Positions 52,310 through 60,497 of a DNA stretch of 64,000 nt are shown here, in pieces. The DNA lies in NCBI GenBank assembly GCA_963745405.1, contig CAVUWY010000003.1, positions 231,983 through 295,982 on the forward strand. Reading direction: 5' to 3'. The position numbers were made by a program, and so were the translations under genes. How positions within the stretch are numbered: the first letter of the stretch is position 1; each line of letters opens with the position of its first letter. The DNA is from C-114 sp963745405 (GTDB lineage: Bacteria > Chloroflexota > Limnocylindria > Limnocylindrales > CSP1-4). The notes under the pieces were generated by a model. That model ran no database searches, was not told the origin of the DNA, and saw only the letters and a list, made by a program, of their open reading frames with translations.

Positions 52310-53671
52310 GTGTCGTCCCATCGCGAGGCGCCCGGGATCTCCAAGGATCCCGTCGCCGACAACACCGACCTCTACGCGTTCGTCAGCCCGGACCGTCCGA
52401 GCACCGTAACCCTGATCGCCAACTACATCCCCCTCGAGGGACCGGCCGGCGGCCCGAACTTCTACGAGTTCGGCGACGACGTCCTCTACCAGATCTCGGT
52501 CGACAACGACGCCAACATCGACGGCGACGTCCGCTTCTCGTTCCGCTTCAAGACGACCGTCAAGAACAACAAGACGTTCCTCTACAACACGGGCCCCATC
52601 AGCTCGCTGACGAGCTCGTCGTGGAACCGGGTCCAGACGTACACGGTCACGATGCACCGCGAGGGCCACCAGCCGGTCGTGCTCGGCAAGGATCTGGCCT
52701 GCCCGCCGGTGAACATCGGCCCCCGCTCGACGCCCGACTACGGCGCGCTCGCCGCGGCCGCGGTCCACGACCTGCCGGGCGGCGCGAAGGTCTTCGCCGG
52801 CCAGCGGCGCGAGGGCTTCTTCGTCGACCTCGGCTCGATCTTCGACCTCGGCACGCTCCGGCCGTTCGAGAACCTCCACCTCATCCCGAGCGCCGCCGCC
52901 GTCGGCGTCGACACGACGAAGGCATTCAACGTCCACACGATCGCCCTGCAGGTGCCGATCACGTGGCTCACCAGGGGCGGCGCGACCCCGAGCGGCCAGG
53001 CCGACCCGAAGGCGGTCATCGGCGTCTGGGCATCGGCCTTTCGCCATCGGGCGCGCATCCTCGAGGACTCGAAGGAGACCGAGGTCGGCCCCTGGCGGCA
53101 GGTCTCGCGGCTCGGCAACCCCCTCATCAACGAGGTCGTCATCCCGATGGCCCTCAAGGACCGCTGGAACGCCCGCCGGCCGAGGCTCGACGCCGACTTC
53201 CAGGGCTACGTCCAGCACCCCGAGCTGGCCGGGCTCATCCCCGTCCTGTACCCGGGCGTCTTCCCTCACCTCGCGGCGTACACGAAGCCACGGGCGGACC
53301 TCATGGCCATCCTCATGACGGGGATCCCGAGCGGTGTCATCCCGGGCTTCCAGAACTTCACCGGACCGACCGTCGCGGACATGCTCCGGCTCAACGTGGC
53401 GATCCCGCCCTCCTCGAAGCCGAGCCAGTTCGGCATCCTCGGTGGCGACCTCGCCGGCTACCCGAACGGACGCCGCGTCTTCGACGACACCGTGGCGATC
53501 GAGCTGCGGGCCATCGGCGGGGCCACGATCCCGCTCGTCGATCCGACGTTTACCGCCGATGGGGCGGCCGCCCTGCTGACCGACGGCACGTCGGCTGGCT
53601 CGGGCCGCTACATCAACCATTTCCCGTATCTCGGCGTCCCGCTCGACGGGTATCACCACCCCGGCCACTGA
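52310..53671 (+). CDS. DUF4331 family protein
   Basis: 453 residues, recognisable by the N-terminal MSSHREAPGISKDPVADNTDLYAFVSPD of the DUF4331 family (found in Actinobacteria, Proteobacteria and Chloroflexota, function unknown). Later blocks typical of the family are the FYEFGDDVLYQISVDNDAN region, GQRREGFFVDLGSIFDL, and DGYHHPGH at the end, with several His and Asp residues that could bind metal. No signal peptide is visible. The preceding Tat-signal gene ends three bases before the GTG start, which suggests a joint unit. Confidence 0.86.
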   Translation: MSSHREAPGISKDPVADNTDLYAFVSPDRPSTVTLIANYIPLEGPAGGPNFYEFGDDVLYQISVDNDANIDGDVRFSFRFKTTVKNNKTFLYNTGPISSLTSSSWNRVQTYTVTMHREGHQPVVLGKDLACPPVNIGPRSTPDYGALAAAAVHDLPGGAKVFAGQRREGFFVDLGSIFDLGTLRPFENLHLIPSAAAVGVDTTKAFNVHTIALQVPITWLTRGGATPSGQADPKAVIGVWASAFRHRARILEDSKETEVGPWRQVSRLGNPLINEVVIPMALKDRWNARRPRLDADFQGYVQHPELAGLIPVLYPGVFPHLAAYTKPRADLMAILMTGIPSGVIPGFQNFTGPTVADMLRLNVAIPPSSKPSQFGILGGDLAGYPNGRRVFDDTVAIELRAIGGATIPLVDPTFTADGAAALLTDGTSAGSGRYINHFPYLGVPLDGYHHPGH

Positions 53672-53693
53672 GGCCTCTTCCCATCGAGCACCC

Positions 53694-53722
53694 GAGCCCG
53701 GCGGTCGCCGATCGCCGGGCTC
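53694..53722. terminator. Bidirectional hairpin between convergent genes
   Basis: A 10-base perfect stem (GAGCCCGGCG at 53694-53703 with CGCCGGGCTC at 53713-53722) and a 9-base loop, between the DUF4331 gene and the minus-strand gene that ends at 53768. Confidence 0.6.
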
Positions 53723-53767
53723 GACGCTGTCCGGCGTCCCGCCGCGACCCCAGGGTCGTGGCCCGGT

Positions 53768-54136
53768 CTACGGGTCGCGACGCCAGTCGAGCTCGGCGAC
53801 CTCGCCGCCGACGATCGTGACGCGGTCGGGGAGGTCGGGGTCGTCTGTCCAGACCCGGTACTCACCGCCCGGCAGGGCGGCGTAGATCCCGGCGAACGCC
53901 GGGACGCCATTCACCGACCGCAAGTGGATCGCCGTGTGCGTCCGCGCCACATCGTCTCCGAGCGGGCTCACCTCGATCTCGCGGTCGAGGTACTCGGGTC
54001 CGGTGTGGAGGATGAGCGCCCCGACGTCGCCGCCGATGTCGAGGACGGCTTCGCCCTCCCACACGCCCGGATGCGAGTGCTCCTCTCCGCCCTCGCCGTC
54101 ATGCCGGTGGTGGAGGTGACTGTCGTGGTCGCCCAT
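53768..54136 (-). CDS. His-rich actinobacterial-type hypothetical protein
   Basis: 122 residues with a His-rich N-terminus (GDHDSHLHHRHDGEGGEEHSHPG), then a compact domain beginning VLDIGGDVGALILHTGPEY and containing SPLGDDVARTHTAIHLR and LPGGEYRVW. Similar small proteins occur in Actinobacteria, some labelled phospholipase without evidence. The His stretch could bind metal. The ATG sits exactly six bases after TACGCT (54143-54148 on the minus strand) with no ribosome site, so it is probably leaderless. Confidence 0.72.
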   Translation of the reverse strand: MGDHDSHLHHRHDGEGGEEHSHPGVWEGEAVLDIGGDVGALILHTGPEYLDREIEVSPLGDDVARTHTAIHLRSVNGVPAFAGIYAALPGGEYRVWTDDPDLPDRVTIVGGEVAELDWRRDP

Positions 54137-54142
54137 GGCGGC

Positions 54143-54148
54143 AGCGTA
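54143..54148 (-). promoter_or_regulatory. Leaderless promoter of the His-rich gene
   Basis: Read on the minus strand: TACGCT, six bases, ATG. It fires away from the plus-strand box at 54205. Confidence 0.55.
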
Positions 54149-54204
54149 GCGCGGTCGGGCGCCGGGCGGCCCATGAGGTCAACGCTCGCGGACGACCGCG
54201 CACG

Positions 54205-54210
54205 TACACT
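54205..54210 (+). promoter_or_regulatory. Leaderless promoter of the following gene
   Basis: TACACT, then CCGTCG, then the GTG at 54217. The divergent pair shares a 57-base region with the minus-strand box. Confidence 0.55.
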
Positions 54211-54216
54211 CCGTCG

Positions 54217-54984
54217 GTGTCTCGGCTTCTCCTGCAGCACGATCCCTCTCCTGCTGACTGGGTCTCGAACGGCGTAGGCCCTTTCGGTTCAGGTGTTGGA
54301 TCCCTGATACCCGGTGGGTACGCGGCCTACGCTCGAATCCTTCATCCGGCCGTTTCCGGCACAGGTATGCCGGTGCGCTGGGACACGGTGGCGGTCTGGT
54401 CAGGCGGGATCGTGCATCCCCTGGCCGAGTTCGAAGCCATGGCGCGGCCCCGACCTTCGGTCGCGATCGAGCAGGCTCCATTCGATCAGCCACCGCCGGT
54501 GGGCCGGCTACCAGAAGCGATCCTCGCAGGCCTCTGTGACGTCCTCGCCTTCCATACCGGCACCTCGGGTCGGTGCTGGTTCTGCCTCTGGGATGGATAT
54601 GGCTGGATCGCGGGCTCGTCCTCGCTCGACACGCTTGGCGGCGGCACGCCCGTTCCGCCGGCGTTTGACCGTGCGACGATCGATGGCCCGAGAGTGCGGC
54701 TGCCGGGACGCGATCACCTCCTGTTCGAAGGCCCACTTGACGCGGCATCCGAGATGGGCTGGTGGCTGACCGGGGTCTTGGTCAGCCCGCAGTCACCGAA
54801 CCTGTTTTGGCCGGATGACCACGCGTGGTTGGTCGCCACCGATATCGACCTGGACTCCACCTTCATCGGAGGCACGATGTCCCTGATCGATGCTGTGCTC
54901 GAAGACAGTCGATGGGAGGCCTGGCCAGCGCAACGCACGGATCCGGTATGGGCATCGAGCGACGACATCAATCGTCGACCTTAG
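54217..54984 (+). CDS. Hypothetical protein, 255 residues
   Basis: I recognise a widespread hypothetical family in Actinobacteria but no function. Visible features: N-terminal DWVSNGVGPFGSGVGSLIPGGYAAYARI, a central FCLWDGYGW patch, and the C-terminal SPNLFWPDDHAWLVATDIDLDSTFIGG block. No signal peptide or membrane segment. Codon use is less GC-extreme than in the neighbours (third-position T and A occur more often), which hints at recent acquisition. Leaderless GTG start. Confidence 0.7.
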   Translation: MSRLLLQHDPSPADWVSNGVGPFGSGVGSLIPGGYAAYARILHPAVSGTGMPVRWDTVAVWSGGIVHPLAEFEAMARPRPSVAIEQAPFDQPPPVGRLPEAILAGLCDVLAFHTGTSGRCWFCLWDGYGWIAGSSSLDTLGGGTPVPPAFDRATIDGPRVRLPGRDHLLFEGPLDAASEMGWWLTGVLVSPQSPNLFWPDDHAWLVATDIDLDSTFIGGTMSLIDAVLEDSRWEAWPAQRTDPVWASSDDINRRP

Positions 54985-55059
54985 GGTCAGGTGACCTTGG
55001 CGAACACGGCGGGATCCGCTCGGCCCGGTGAAGTCGCGGAAGCGCACCGCGCACTTCCT

Positions 55060-55150
55060 GCGCACGTGGCTTCGAAGCCGATCTCGAGGTGGGCGCCGAC
55101 GGACCCGTCGAGCTGTATGGCGGCTATCGGAAGGCGATCGGTCGATCCTG
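55060..55150 (+). pseudogene. Possible 3' remnant of a gene
   Basis: A frame reading FEADLEVGADGPVELYGGYR and ending at a TGA (55148-55150) looks like a real C-terminus, but no start or upstream domain is present and the preceding sequence is unrelated to it. I cannot name the family. It may be a decayed fragment or chance. Confidence 0.25.
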
Positions 55151-55158
55151 ACCGTCTG

Positions 55159-56385
55159 TCAGGGGACGACCCGTCGGGACGGGGCGGCCAGATTGTCGGC
55201 GGCCACCTGGGTGCGCTCATCGGGCGTTACGCAGACGACGTCGTCGGGACGCGCGACGCGCCAGACGTAGCCGCTCACGCACGTGTTCGGGCCGAAGGGA
55301 CCGGTCGGATCGACGCGCGACGCGGCCGCCGCGTTGTCGGCCGCGACCAGAGCTCGCTGCTCCGGCGTGACGCACACGACGTCCCCGTCGTAGGCCGCTC
55401 GCCAGACGTAGCCGGGGACGCACTGGTTCGGGCCGAACTCGAAGCTCGGCGACGGGCTCGGCGACGGGCTGGGGCTGTCCGACGGGCTCGGCGAGGGAGA
55501 CGGGCTTGGAGCGACGCTCGGCGAGGGTGACGGGCTCGGTGGCGGGCTGGCCGACACGATCGCCGTCGGTGAAGCCGAGGCGCGGACGTCGGCGAGCGAC
55601 GGTCCGTTGGAGCGAAGCAGCCCGAACACCGCGAGCGCACCGAGGGCGAGGGCGGCGAGCGCCGCGATGGCGACCGGCAGGCCGGACGGGATGACGGGGA
55701 GATGCTCGAGGGTCCCGTTCAGTGCGCGGGGCTCGGTGTCCATCGAGGCGGCCCGGATGTCGATCCGGAACGGCCGCGTCTCGGTCGAGCCGACGAGCTT
55801 GACGCCTCCGGCCGACAGCCGGGCCCGGGCGCCGAGCGAATCGCCCGGAGCGATCGTCGCATCGGTCGGCTGGAACTCGAAGCCGATCTTCCCGGCAGGA
55901 TCGGAGCCGGCCAGGGACACCGCTTCCGGTCGATTGCCCTGGTTCGCGACCTGGACGGTCGCGTTCGCCCCGCGCCGTCCGCTGGCGATCGACGGATGGA
56001 GCGTCGCATCGAGGGCCCCGAAGGGGAGGATCGCGACCGTCGTCTCCTCGACCACACGGCCGCTCGGATCGTGTTCGCTCGTGACCTTGGCGCCGATCGG
56101 CCACGGACCGGCCGTGGCGGCCGGCAGCCGCGGCGGATGGAGAGTGACGGTGAACCGTCCGACGCTCGGCGGCGCATCGGGGCGGGCGCGTCCCTCGCCA
56201 TGCTGGGGGAAGAGCTCGAGCGATGCCGGCGTGACCGTCATCCAGCTGGGATCCATCCCGACGATCTCGCAGCGATACCGCTCCACGACCGTGCCGAGGT
56301 TGCGAACCTCGACCGTGAAGGTCGTGCTCGAGCCGGGGGCGACTAGCACACCGGTGGCCTGGATCGAGACGGCGAGATCGGGCAT
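55159..56385 (-). CDS. Single-pass protein with Ig-like repeats, Ser/Pro linker and two Cys repeats
   Basis: 408 residues. The first 230 contain two tandem beta-sandwich repeats (GVLVAPGSSTTFTVEVRNLG and GRRGANATVQVANQGNRPE segments) of the kind found in bacterial cell-surface proteins. One transmembrane helix at about 233-253 follows, then a Ser/Pro linker (about 280-310), then two direct repeats of about 42 residues, each with FGPNxCVxGYVWR and DVVCVTPxxR. The repeat pair is known from actinobacterial surface proteins. No N-terminal signal, so the N-terminal domain should be cytoplasmic and the repeats outside. A -10-like TAGGCT lies at 56430-56435 on the minus strand. Confidence 0.72.
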   Translation of the reverse strand: MPDLAVSIQATGVLVAPGSSTTFTVEVRNLGTVVERYRCEIVGMDPSWMTVTPASLELFPQHGEGRARPDAPPSVGRFTVTLHPPRLPAATAGPWPIGAKVTSEHDPSGRVVEETTVAILPFGALDATLHPSIASGRRGANATVQVANQGNRPEAVSLAGSDPAGKIGFEFQPTDATIAPGDSLGARARLSAGGVKLVGSTETRPFRIDIRAASMDTEPRALNGTLEHLPVIPSGLPVAIAALAALALGALAVFGLLRSNGPSLADVRASASPTAIVSASPPPSPSPSPSVAPSPSPSPSPSDSPSPSPSPSPSFEFGPNQCVPGYVWRAAYDGDVVCVTPEQRALVAADNAAAASRVDPTGPFGPNTCVSGYVWRVARPDDVVCVTPDERTQVAADNLAAPSRRVVP

Positions 56386-56504
56386 CGGGCGGTCTCCGCG
56401 ACGGGCGAGCGGGCCGGCTCGCCGATGAGAGCCTACCAGCCGAACCCGGGGCCATGGACGGGCGGTCGCCGATTCCTGACAGGTCTCGTCAGGAGCGCTG
56501 CGCG

Positions 56505-56960
56505 ATGATGGTGCCGATGGTCGACACCCTGCCGGTCGAGCTGTTCCTCGAGGGCTACCCCGAGCCGATGAGCGACGTCGCGCGATCGCTGCGCCGGATC
56601 GTCCGGGCGGCCGTGCCGGAGTCGATCGAGGCCGTCAAGCCCGGCTGGCGGATCGTCGGCTACGACGTCCCGAAGGGCCGAGGGTCGATCTTCTTCGCCT
56701 ACATCGCCCTCGAACCGATCCACGTCCACCTCGGCTTCCACTGGGGCGCCCTCATGGACGACCCGGCCGGGCTCCTCGGGGGTCGCGGTGTCACGAAGCG
56801 GGTCCGCTGGCTCACCTTCCTGCCCGCCGACGACCTCGATGCGGAGCGCCTTGGCTCGATGCTGCAGGAGGCCCGGCGGGCTGCGCTCCTGACGCCGGCC
56901 GAGCGGTTCGCCCGGACGATGGACCGCGACCTGGACATCCCGATCGCCGCGAACCGCTGA
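56505..56960 (+). CDS. DUF1801 family protein
   Basis: 151 residues with DUF1801 features: VARSLRRIVRAAVPESIEAVKPGWRIVGYDV, then FFAYIALEPIHVHLGFHWGALM and a C-terminal Arg-rich helix. The family is widespread and functionally unknown (relatives resemble YdhG/Fra-type proteins). Start at ATG 56505 is favoured by AGGAG nine bases upstream. ATG 56508 and 56517 are also possible. It is divergent from the minus-strand surface protein. Confidence 0.8.
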   Translation: MMVPMVDTLPVELFLEGYPEPMSDVARSLRRIVRAAVPESIEAVKPGWRIVGYDVPKGRGSIFFAYIALEPIHVHLGFHWGALMDDPAGLLGGRGVTKRVRWLTFLPADDLDAERLGSMLQEARRAALLTPAERFARTMDRDLDIPIAANR

Positions 56961-56985
56961 TCCGGCCCGGCTGTTTTCGGGCCGT

Positions 56986-56991
56986 CATACT
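56986..56991 (+). promoter_or_regulatory. Leaderless promoter of the DUF1905 gene
   Basis: CATACT, six bases, then the GTG at 56998. No Shine-Dalgarno. Confidence 0.5.
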
Positions 56992-56997
56992 CCGGCC

Positions 56998-57444
56998 GTG
57001 CGCTTCACGACCACGCTCGAGCTCAACGGCAAGACCGCGACCGGCTTCCGGGTCCCTGACGAGGTGGTCAAGGGCCTCGGATCCGGCCGTCGCCCGCCCG
57101 TCCTCGTGACGATCAACGGCTTCACGTATCGGAGCACGGTGGCTGCGTACGGCGACGTCTCCATGCTCGGCGTCAGCGCCGAGAACCGGGCCGGGGCCGG
57201 CATCGCAGCAGGCGACACGATCGAGGTGGATCTCGAGCTCGATACGGCGCCACGCGTGGTCGTCGTCCCGGTGGACCTCCAGGCGGCCCTCGACGCCGAT
57301 CCCGTCGCGGCGGCGTTCTTCGCCGGGCTGTCGTACAGCAACCGTCTGCGCCATGTCCTCGGGATCGAAGGCGCGAAGACCGATGAGACCCGGTCTCGTC
57401 GCATCGCCAAGTCGGTATCGATGTTCCACGAGGGCAAGGCCTGA
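56998..57444 (+). CDS. DUF1905 / YdeI (OmdA)-type protein
   Basis: 148 residues in two parts: an N-terminal DUF1905 domain (RFTTTLELNGKTATGFRVPDEVVKGLGSG, VLVTINGFTYRSTVAAYG) and a C-terminal YdeI/OmpD-associated domain (FFAGLSYSNRLRHVLGIEGAKTDETRSRRIAKSV). Proteins of this architecture are common, and no enzymatic role is known. Leaderless GTG start. It is followed by an APH-like gene 54 bases later. Confidence 0.85.
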   Translation: MRFTTTLELNGKTATGFRVPDEVVKGLGSGRRPPVLVTINGFTYRSTVAAYGDVSMLGVSAENRAGAGIAAGDTIEVDLELDTAPRVVVVPVDLQAALDADPVAAAFFAGLSYSNRLRHVLGIEGAKTDETRSRRIAKSVSMFHEGKA

Positions 57445-57486
57445 CCGACCGGCACGGACCGCCGCGTTCCGACGACCAACCGTCGC

Positions 57487-57492
57487 TACTCT
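57487..57492 (+). promoter_or_regulatory. Leaderless promoter of the APH-like gene
   Basis: TACTCT, six bases, then the GTG at 57499. Confidence 0.55.
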
Positions 57493-57498
57493 GCACGG

Positions 57499-58338
57499 GT
57501 GGACGCAGGCTTGATGCCGAGGGAACCGAAGGCGCTCGCGGCCGCGGCACGGCTGGCCGAGGAACACGGCCTCCCGCACGACGAGATGACGGTCCTGAAG
57601 GACGGCAGCAACCTCCTCGTCCACCTCGCGCCGTCACCGGTCGTCCTCCGGGTCGCGACCTTCACCGCCCAGATCCGAGGCGACCCGCTGCCGTGGCTCC
57701 GCCGGGAGGTCTCGGTCGTCTCCTACCTCGCCTCGGTCGGTGCGGCCGTCATGCCCCCGAGCGAGCTCATCCCGCCCGGTCCACACGTCGTCGACGGCTG
57801 GGCGATGAACGCCTGGAGCTACGTCTCCCACGAGCGAGGGGTCGTCCCGGACGCGCTCGCCACGCTCCGGGCGCTCGACGAGCTCCACGAACACCTGCGG
57901 GGCTATCCGGGCGAGCTGCCGCTGCTCAACCCGGCGACCGACGACCTCGACCGCGCCGTGAGCTTCGGCGTGCGCACCGGCGTCTTCAGCGCGGATCAGG
58001 CCGCGGAGCTCGGTGAGCGGCGCGGCGCGCTCGTCGCCAGGCTGCTCGACCACGATGGTGCCATCCAGCCGCAGCACGGCGATGCGTTCCCGCGCAACTC
58101 GCTGCTGACGGAGCGCGGCATCGTCTGGATCGACTTCGAGGACTGCTGCGCCGGGCCGGTCCTGTGGGACCTGGGCACGCTCATCCGGCAAGGAGGAGGT
58201 GAACCGGTCGCACGGATCGCCCGCTCTCGCTATGGCGACGAGGCGGTCCGGGTCGCGCTCGCCCTGCGCGCGTTGCAGTTCGATACGTGGATGGCGCTGC
58301 ACGACGCCCGACCGCCGGCGGGTCGATCCACGGCCTGA
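57499..58338 (+). CDS. Aminoglycoside phosphotransferase-fold protein
   Basis: 279 residues with the APH/choline-kinase fold. The Brenner-type catalytic motif QHGDAFPRN (His193, Asp195, Asn200) and the following metal-binding WIDFEDCCAGP are intact. The N-lobe contains VLKDGSNLLVHLAPSPVVLRVA. It is more likely a metabolite kinase than a resistance enzyme, because these genes are frequent in soil bacteria and no resistance context is present. Leaderless GTG start. Confidence 0.8.
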   Translation: MDAGLMPREPKALAAAARLAEEHGLPHDEMTVLKDGSNLLVHLAPSPVVLRVATFTAQIRGDPLPWLRREVSVVSYLASVGAAVMPPSELIPPGPHVVDGWAMNAWSYVSHERGVVPDALATLRALDELHEHLRGYPGELPLLNPATDDLDRAVSFGVRTGVFSADQAAELGERRGALVARLLDHDGAIQPQHGDAFPRNSLLTERGIVWIDFEDCCAGPVLWDLGTLIRQGGGEPVARIARSRYGDEAVRVALALRALQFDTWMALHDARPPAGRSTA

Positions 58339-58347
58339 CGGGCGCGC

Positions 58348-58353
58348 TACCCT
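58348..58353 (+). promoter_or_regulatory. Leaderless promoter of the alditol oxidase-like gene
   Basis: TACCCT, six bases, then the GTG at 58360. It lies ten bases after the APH-like stop, so the gene has its own start signal. Confidence 0.55.
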
Positions 58354-58359
58354 CCCTCC

Positions 58360-59652
58360 GTGGCGGAGGACGGCGGTCACGGGCTCGGCCTGACCAACTG
58401 GGCGGGCAATCTCACCTATCGGGCTGCCCGCCTCCACGAGCCGCGGTCGCTCGACGAGCTCCAGGAGGTCGTCCGCGGGTCGGCGTCGCTCCGGGTGCTC
58501 GGCTCGCGCCACTCGTTCAGCGACATCGCCGACACGAGCGGGGACCTCGTGTCGCTGGTGCGGCTGCCGCGGCGGTTCGAGCTCGATACCGGCGCTCGCA
58601 CCCTGACCGTCGACGGCGGCGTCCCGTACGGGGACCTGTGCAGGCCGATCGACGAGGCCGGATTCGCCCTCCACAACCTCGCCTCGCTGCCGCACATCTC
58701 GGTCGCCGGCGCCTGTGCGACCGCCACCCACGGCTCTGGTGACCGGAACGGCAACCTGGCGACCGCGGTGACGGCGCTCGAGGTCGTCACGGCCGATGGT
58801 GAGACGAGGCGGTTCGCCCGTGGGGTCGACCACGAGTTCGATGGCGCGGTCGTCGGCCTCGGCGGCCTTGGCGTGGTCACCTCGCTCACCCTGGCCCTCG
58901 AGCCGACCTACCGGATGCGCCAGGATCTATACGAGTACCTGCCGCTGGGCCAGGCCGTCGAGCACCTCGACGAGCTGACCGCGAGCGCCGACAGCGTGAG
59001 CCTGTTCACGGAATGGCGAGGGCCGCTCTTCGAGCAGGTCTGGTTCAAGCGCCGCGTGGTCGACGGTGCGTCCTTCGAGCCCGAGCCGACCGTCTTCGGC
59101 GCCACCCGGGCGACTGTCCCGATCCATCCCATCCGGCGGATGCCCGGCGACGCGTTGACGGAGCAGCTCGGCGTGCCGGGACCGTGGTACGAGCGGTTGC
59201 CGCACTTCCGGATGGACCACACCCCGAGTGCCGGAGCGGAGCTCCAGAGCGAGTACCTGTTCGACCGACGACACGCCGCCGCCGCCATCCTCGCCCTCGA
59301 ACGCGTGCGCGAAGCGTTCGCCCACCTCGTCCAGGTCTCGGAGGTGCGAACCGTCGCTGCCGACGAGCTGTGGATGAGCACCGCCTACGGCCGCCCGACC
59401 ATCGCGCTCCATTTCACCTGGCTGCCCGATCGGGAGGGCGTGCGGCGGGTCCTGCCGACCATCGAGGAGGCACTCGCGCCGTTCGACCCTCGTCCGCACT
59501 GGGGCAAGCTATCCACGATGTCGGGCGAACGAGTTAGAACCGCATACCCGCGACTGGGGGACTTCGCTGTCCTGCTGCAGCGGTACGACCCGGACGGGAA
59601 GTTCCGCAATGCATTCCTCGATCGCTACATCTTCGACCAGAAGGAGGACTGA
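58360..59652 (+). CDS. Alditol (xylitol/sorbitol) oxidase-like FAD oxidoreductase
   Basis: 430-residue VAO/PCMH-family flavoenzyme. Sequence is closest to actinobacterial alditol oxidases: NWAGNLTYRAARLHEPRSLDEL at the start, GSRHSF with His51 at the position of the FAD-linking His, SVAGACATATHGSG, and the substrate-domain segments RHPHFRMDHTPSAGAELQSEY-like (PHFRMDHTPS) and HFTWLPDREGV. It should oxidise polyols or sugar lactones to carbonyls with release of peroxide. Substrate unproven. Leaderless GTG start, and the VOC gene follows directly. Confidence 0.82.
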   Translation: MAEDGGHGLGLTNWAGNLTYRAARLHEPRSLDELQEVVRGSASLRVLGSRHSFSDIADTSGDLVSLVRLPRRFELDTGARTLTVDGGVPYGDLCRPIDEAGFALHNLASLPHISVAGACATATHGSGDRNGNLATAVTALEVVTADGETRRFARGVDHEFDGAVVGLGGLGVVTSLTLALEPTYRMRQDLYEYLPLGQAVEHLDELTASADSVSLFTEWRGPLFEQVWFKRRVVDGASFEPEPTVFGATRATVPIHPIRRMPGDALTEQLGVPGPWYERLPHFRMDHTPSAGAELQSEYLFDRRHAAAAILALERVREAFAHLVQVSEVRTVAADELWMSTAYGRPTIALHFTWLPDREGVRRVLPTIEEALAPFDPRPHWGKLSTMSGERVRTAYPRLGDFAVLLQRYDPDGKFRNAFLDRYIFDQKED

Positions 59653-59653
59653 C

Positions 59654-60061
59654 ATGGACTGGAAGCTCGAGGTCGTCGTCGTGCCGGTGTCCGACGTGGA
59701 CCGATCGAAGGCGTTCTACAGCGAGCAGGTCGGCTTCGTGGTCGACGTCGACCGAGCGATGAACGAGGAGATGCGCGTCGTCCAGCTCACGCCGCCCGGG
59801 TCGGCTTGCTCGGTGACGATCGGCACGGGTCTCGGGGCGGGTGAGCCTGGCTCGCTCAAGGGGCTCCAACTCTGTGTCTCGGACGTCGCCGCCGCGCGGG
59901 CCGAGCTCGCCGGCCGCGGTGTCGATGTCACGCCGGTCCGCCACGTCGACGAGGCGACCGGGTCCTGGATCGACGGCCCCGGCGGGCCATGGAACTCGTT
60001 CATCTTCTTCGACGACCCCGACGGGAATTCCTGGACCGTCCAGGAGAAGCCGGAAGGTTGA
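59654..60061 (+). CDS. VOC (glyoxalase/bleomycin-resistance fold) protein
   Basis: 135-residue single-domain VOC protein with DWKLEVVVVPVSDVDRSKAFYSEQVGF, the LKGLQLCVSDVAAARAEL second half, and FFDDPDGNSWTVQE carrying the likely metal Glu. The ATG at 59654 follows AAGGAGG by six bases and lies two bases after the alditol oxidase-like stop, so the two are translated from one message. Substrate unknown. Members detoxify or act as dioxygenases. Confidence 0.85.
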   Translation: MDWKLEVVVVPVSDVDRSKAFYSEQVGFVVDVDRAMNEEMRVVQLTPPGSACSVTIGTGLGAGEPGSLKGLQLCVSDVAAARAELAGRGVDVTPVRHVDEATGSWIDGPGGPWNSFIFFDDPDGNSWTVQEKPEG

Positions 60062-60100
60062 TGCGCGCGGTAGGCTGAGGACCCAGCCGGAGGCCGAGCC

Positions 60101-60460
60101 ATCGCCCCAGCGACCGTCGACGAGTACCTCGCCGGCCTGCCCGACGACAAGCGCGCCGCGCTCGAGCGCCTCCGGGCGCAGATCAGGGCGGCGCTGCCGA
60201 ACGCGACCGAGACGATCGGCTACGGCATGCCGGCCTACAGGATCGGCGGCCATTACGCCCTCGGCTTCGGCGTGACGAAGGCCGCCTGCTCGTTCTACAC
60301 CGGACGCGCGCCGGTACAGGCCCACGCGGAGGCGCTCGCCCCGTACCGGTTGTGGAAGGGCACGATCAACTTCATGCCGGACGCCCCGCTGCCCGCCGAC
60401 CTGGTCGCGAAGCTCATCGCCACCCGAGTCGCAGAGCTCGGCGGCGGTCCGACCGAATAA
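60101..60460 (+). CDS. DUF1801 protein, apparent ATC start
   Basis: 119 residues, DUF1801 (YdhG-like): TVDEYLAGLPDDKRAALERLR, then ALPNATETIGYGMPAYRIGGHYALGFG and NFMPDAPLPADLVAKLI. The first ATG in frame (60227) would remove the family's N-terminus. Upstream the frame closes at a TAG (60071-60073) without an ATG, GTG or TTG. The ATC at 60101 lies seven bases after GGAGG (60089-60093) and gives a normal opening I/M-APATVDEYL, so it is the likely initiation codon. A TAGGCT box (60071-60076) precedes it. Confidence 0.72.
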   Translation: MAPATVDEYLAGLPDDKRAALERLRAQIRAALPNATETIGYGMPAYRIGGHYALGFGVTKAACSFYTGRAPVQAHAEALAPYRLWKGTINFMPDAPLPADLVAKLIATRVAELGGGPTE

Positions 60461-60485
60461 GACACATTTGCGACTGTCCGGCCGC

Positions 60486-60491
60486 TACCCT
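60486..60491 (+). promoter_or_regulatory. Leaderless promoter of the DinB-like gene
   Basis: TACCCT, six bases, then the ATG at 60498. This decides that start over an in-frame codon 30 bases upstream. Confidence 0.55.
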
Positions 60492-60497
60492 GCGTTC

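Noticed and set aside
57499..58338. Antibiotic-resistance phosphotransferase
   Set aside because: Only the general APH fold is visible. No subclass motif, mobile element or resistance neighbour supports a resistance role.
60227..60460. Starting the DUF1801 gene at its first ATG
   Set aside because: It would remove the conserved TVDEYL...RAALERLR segment, while GGAGG and an open frame lie upstream.
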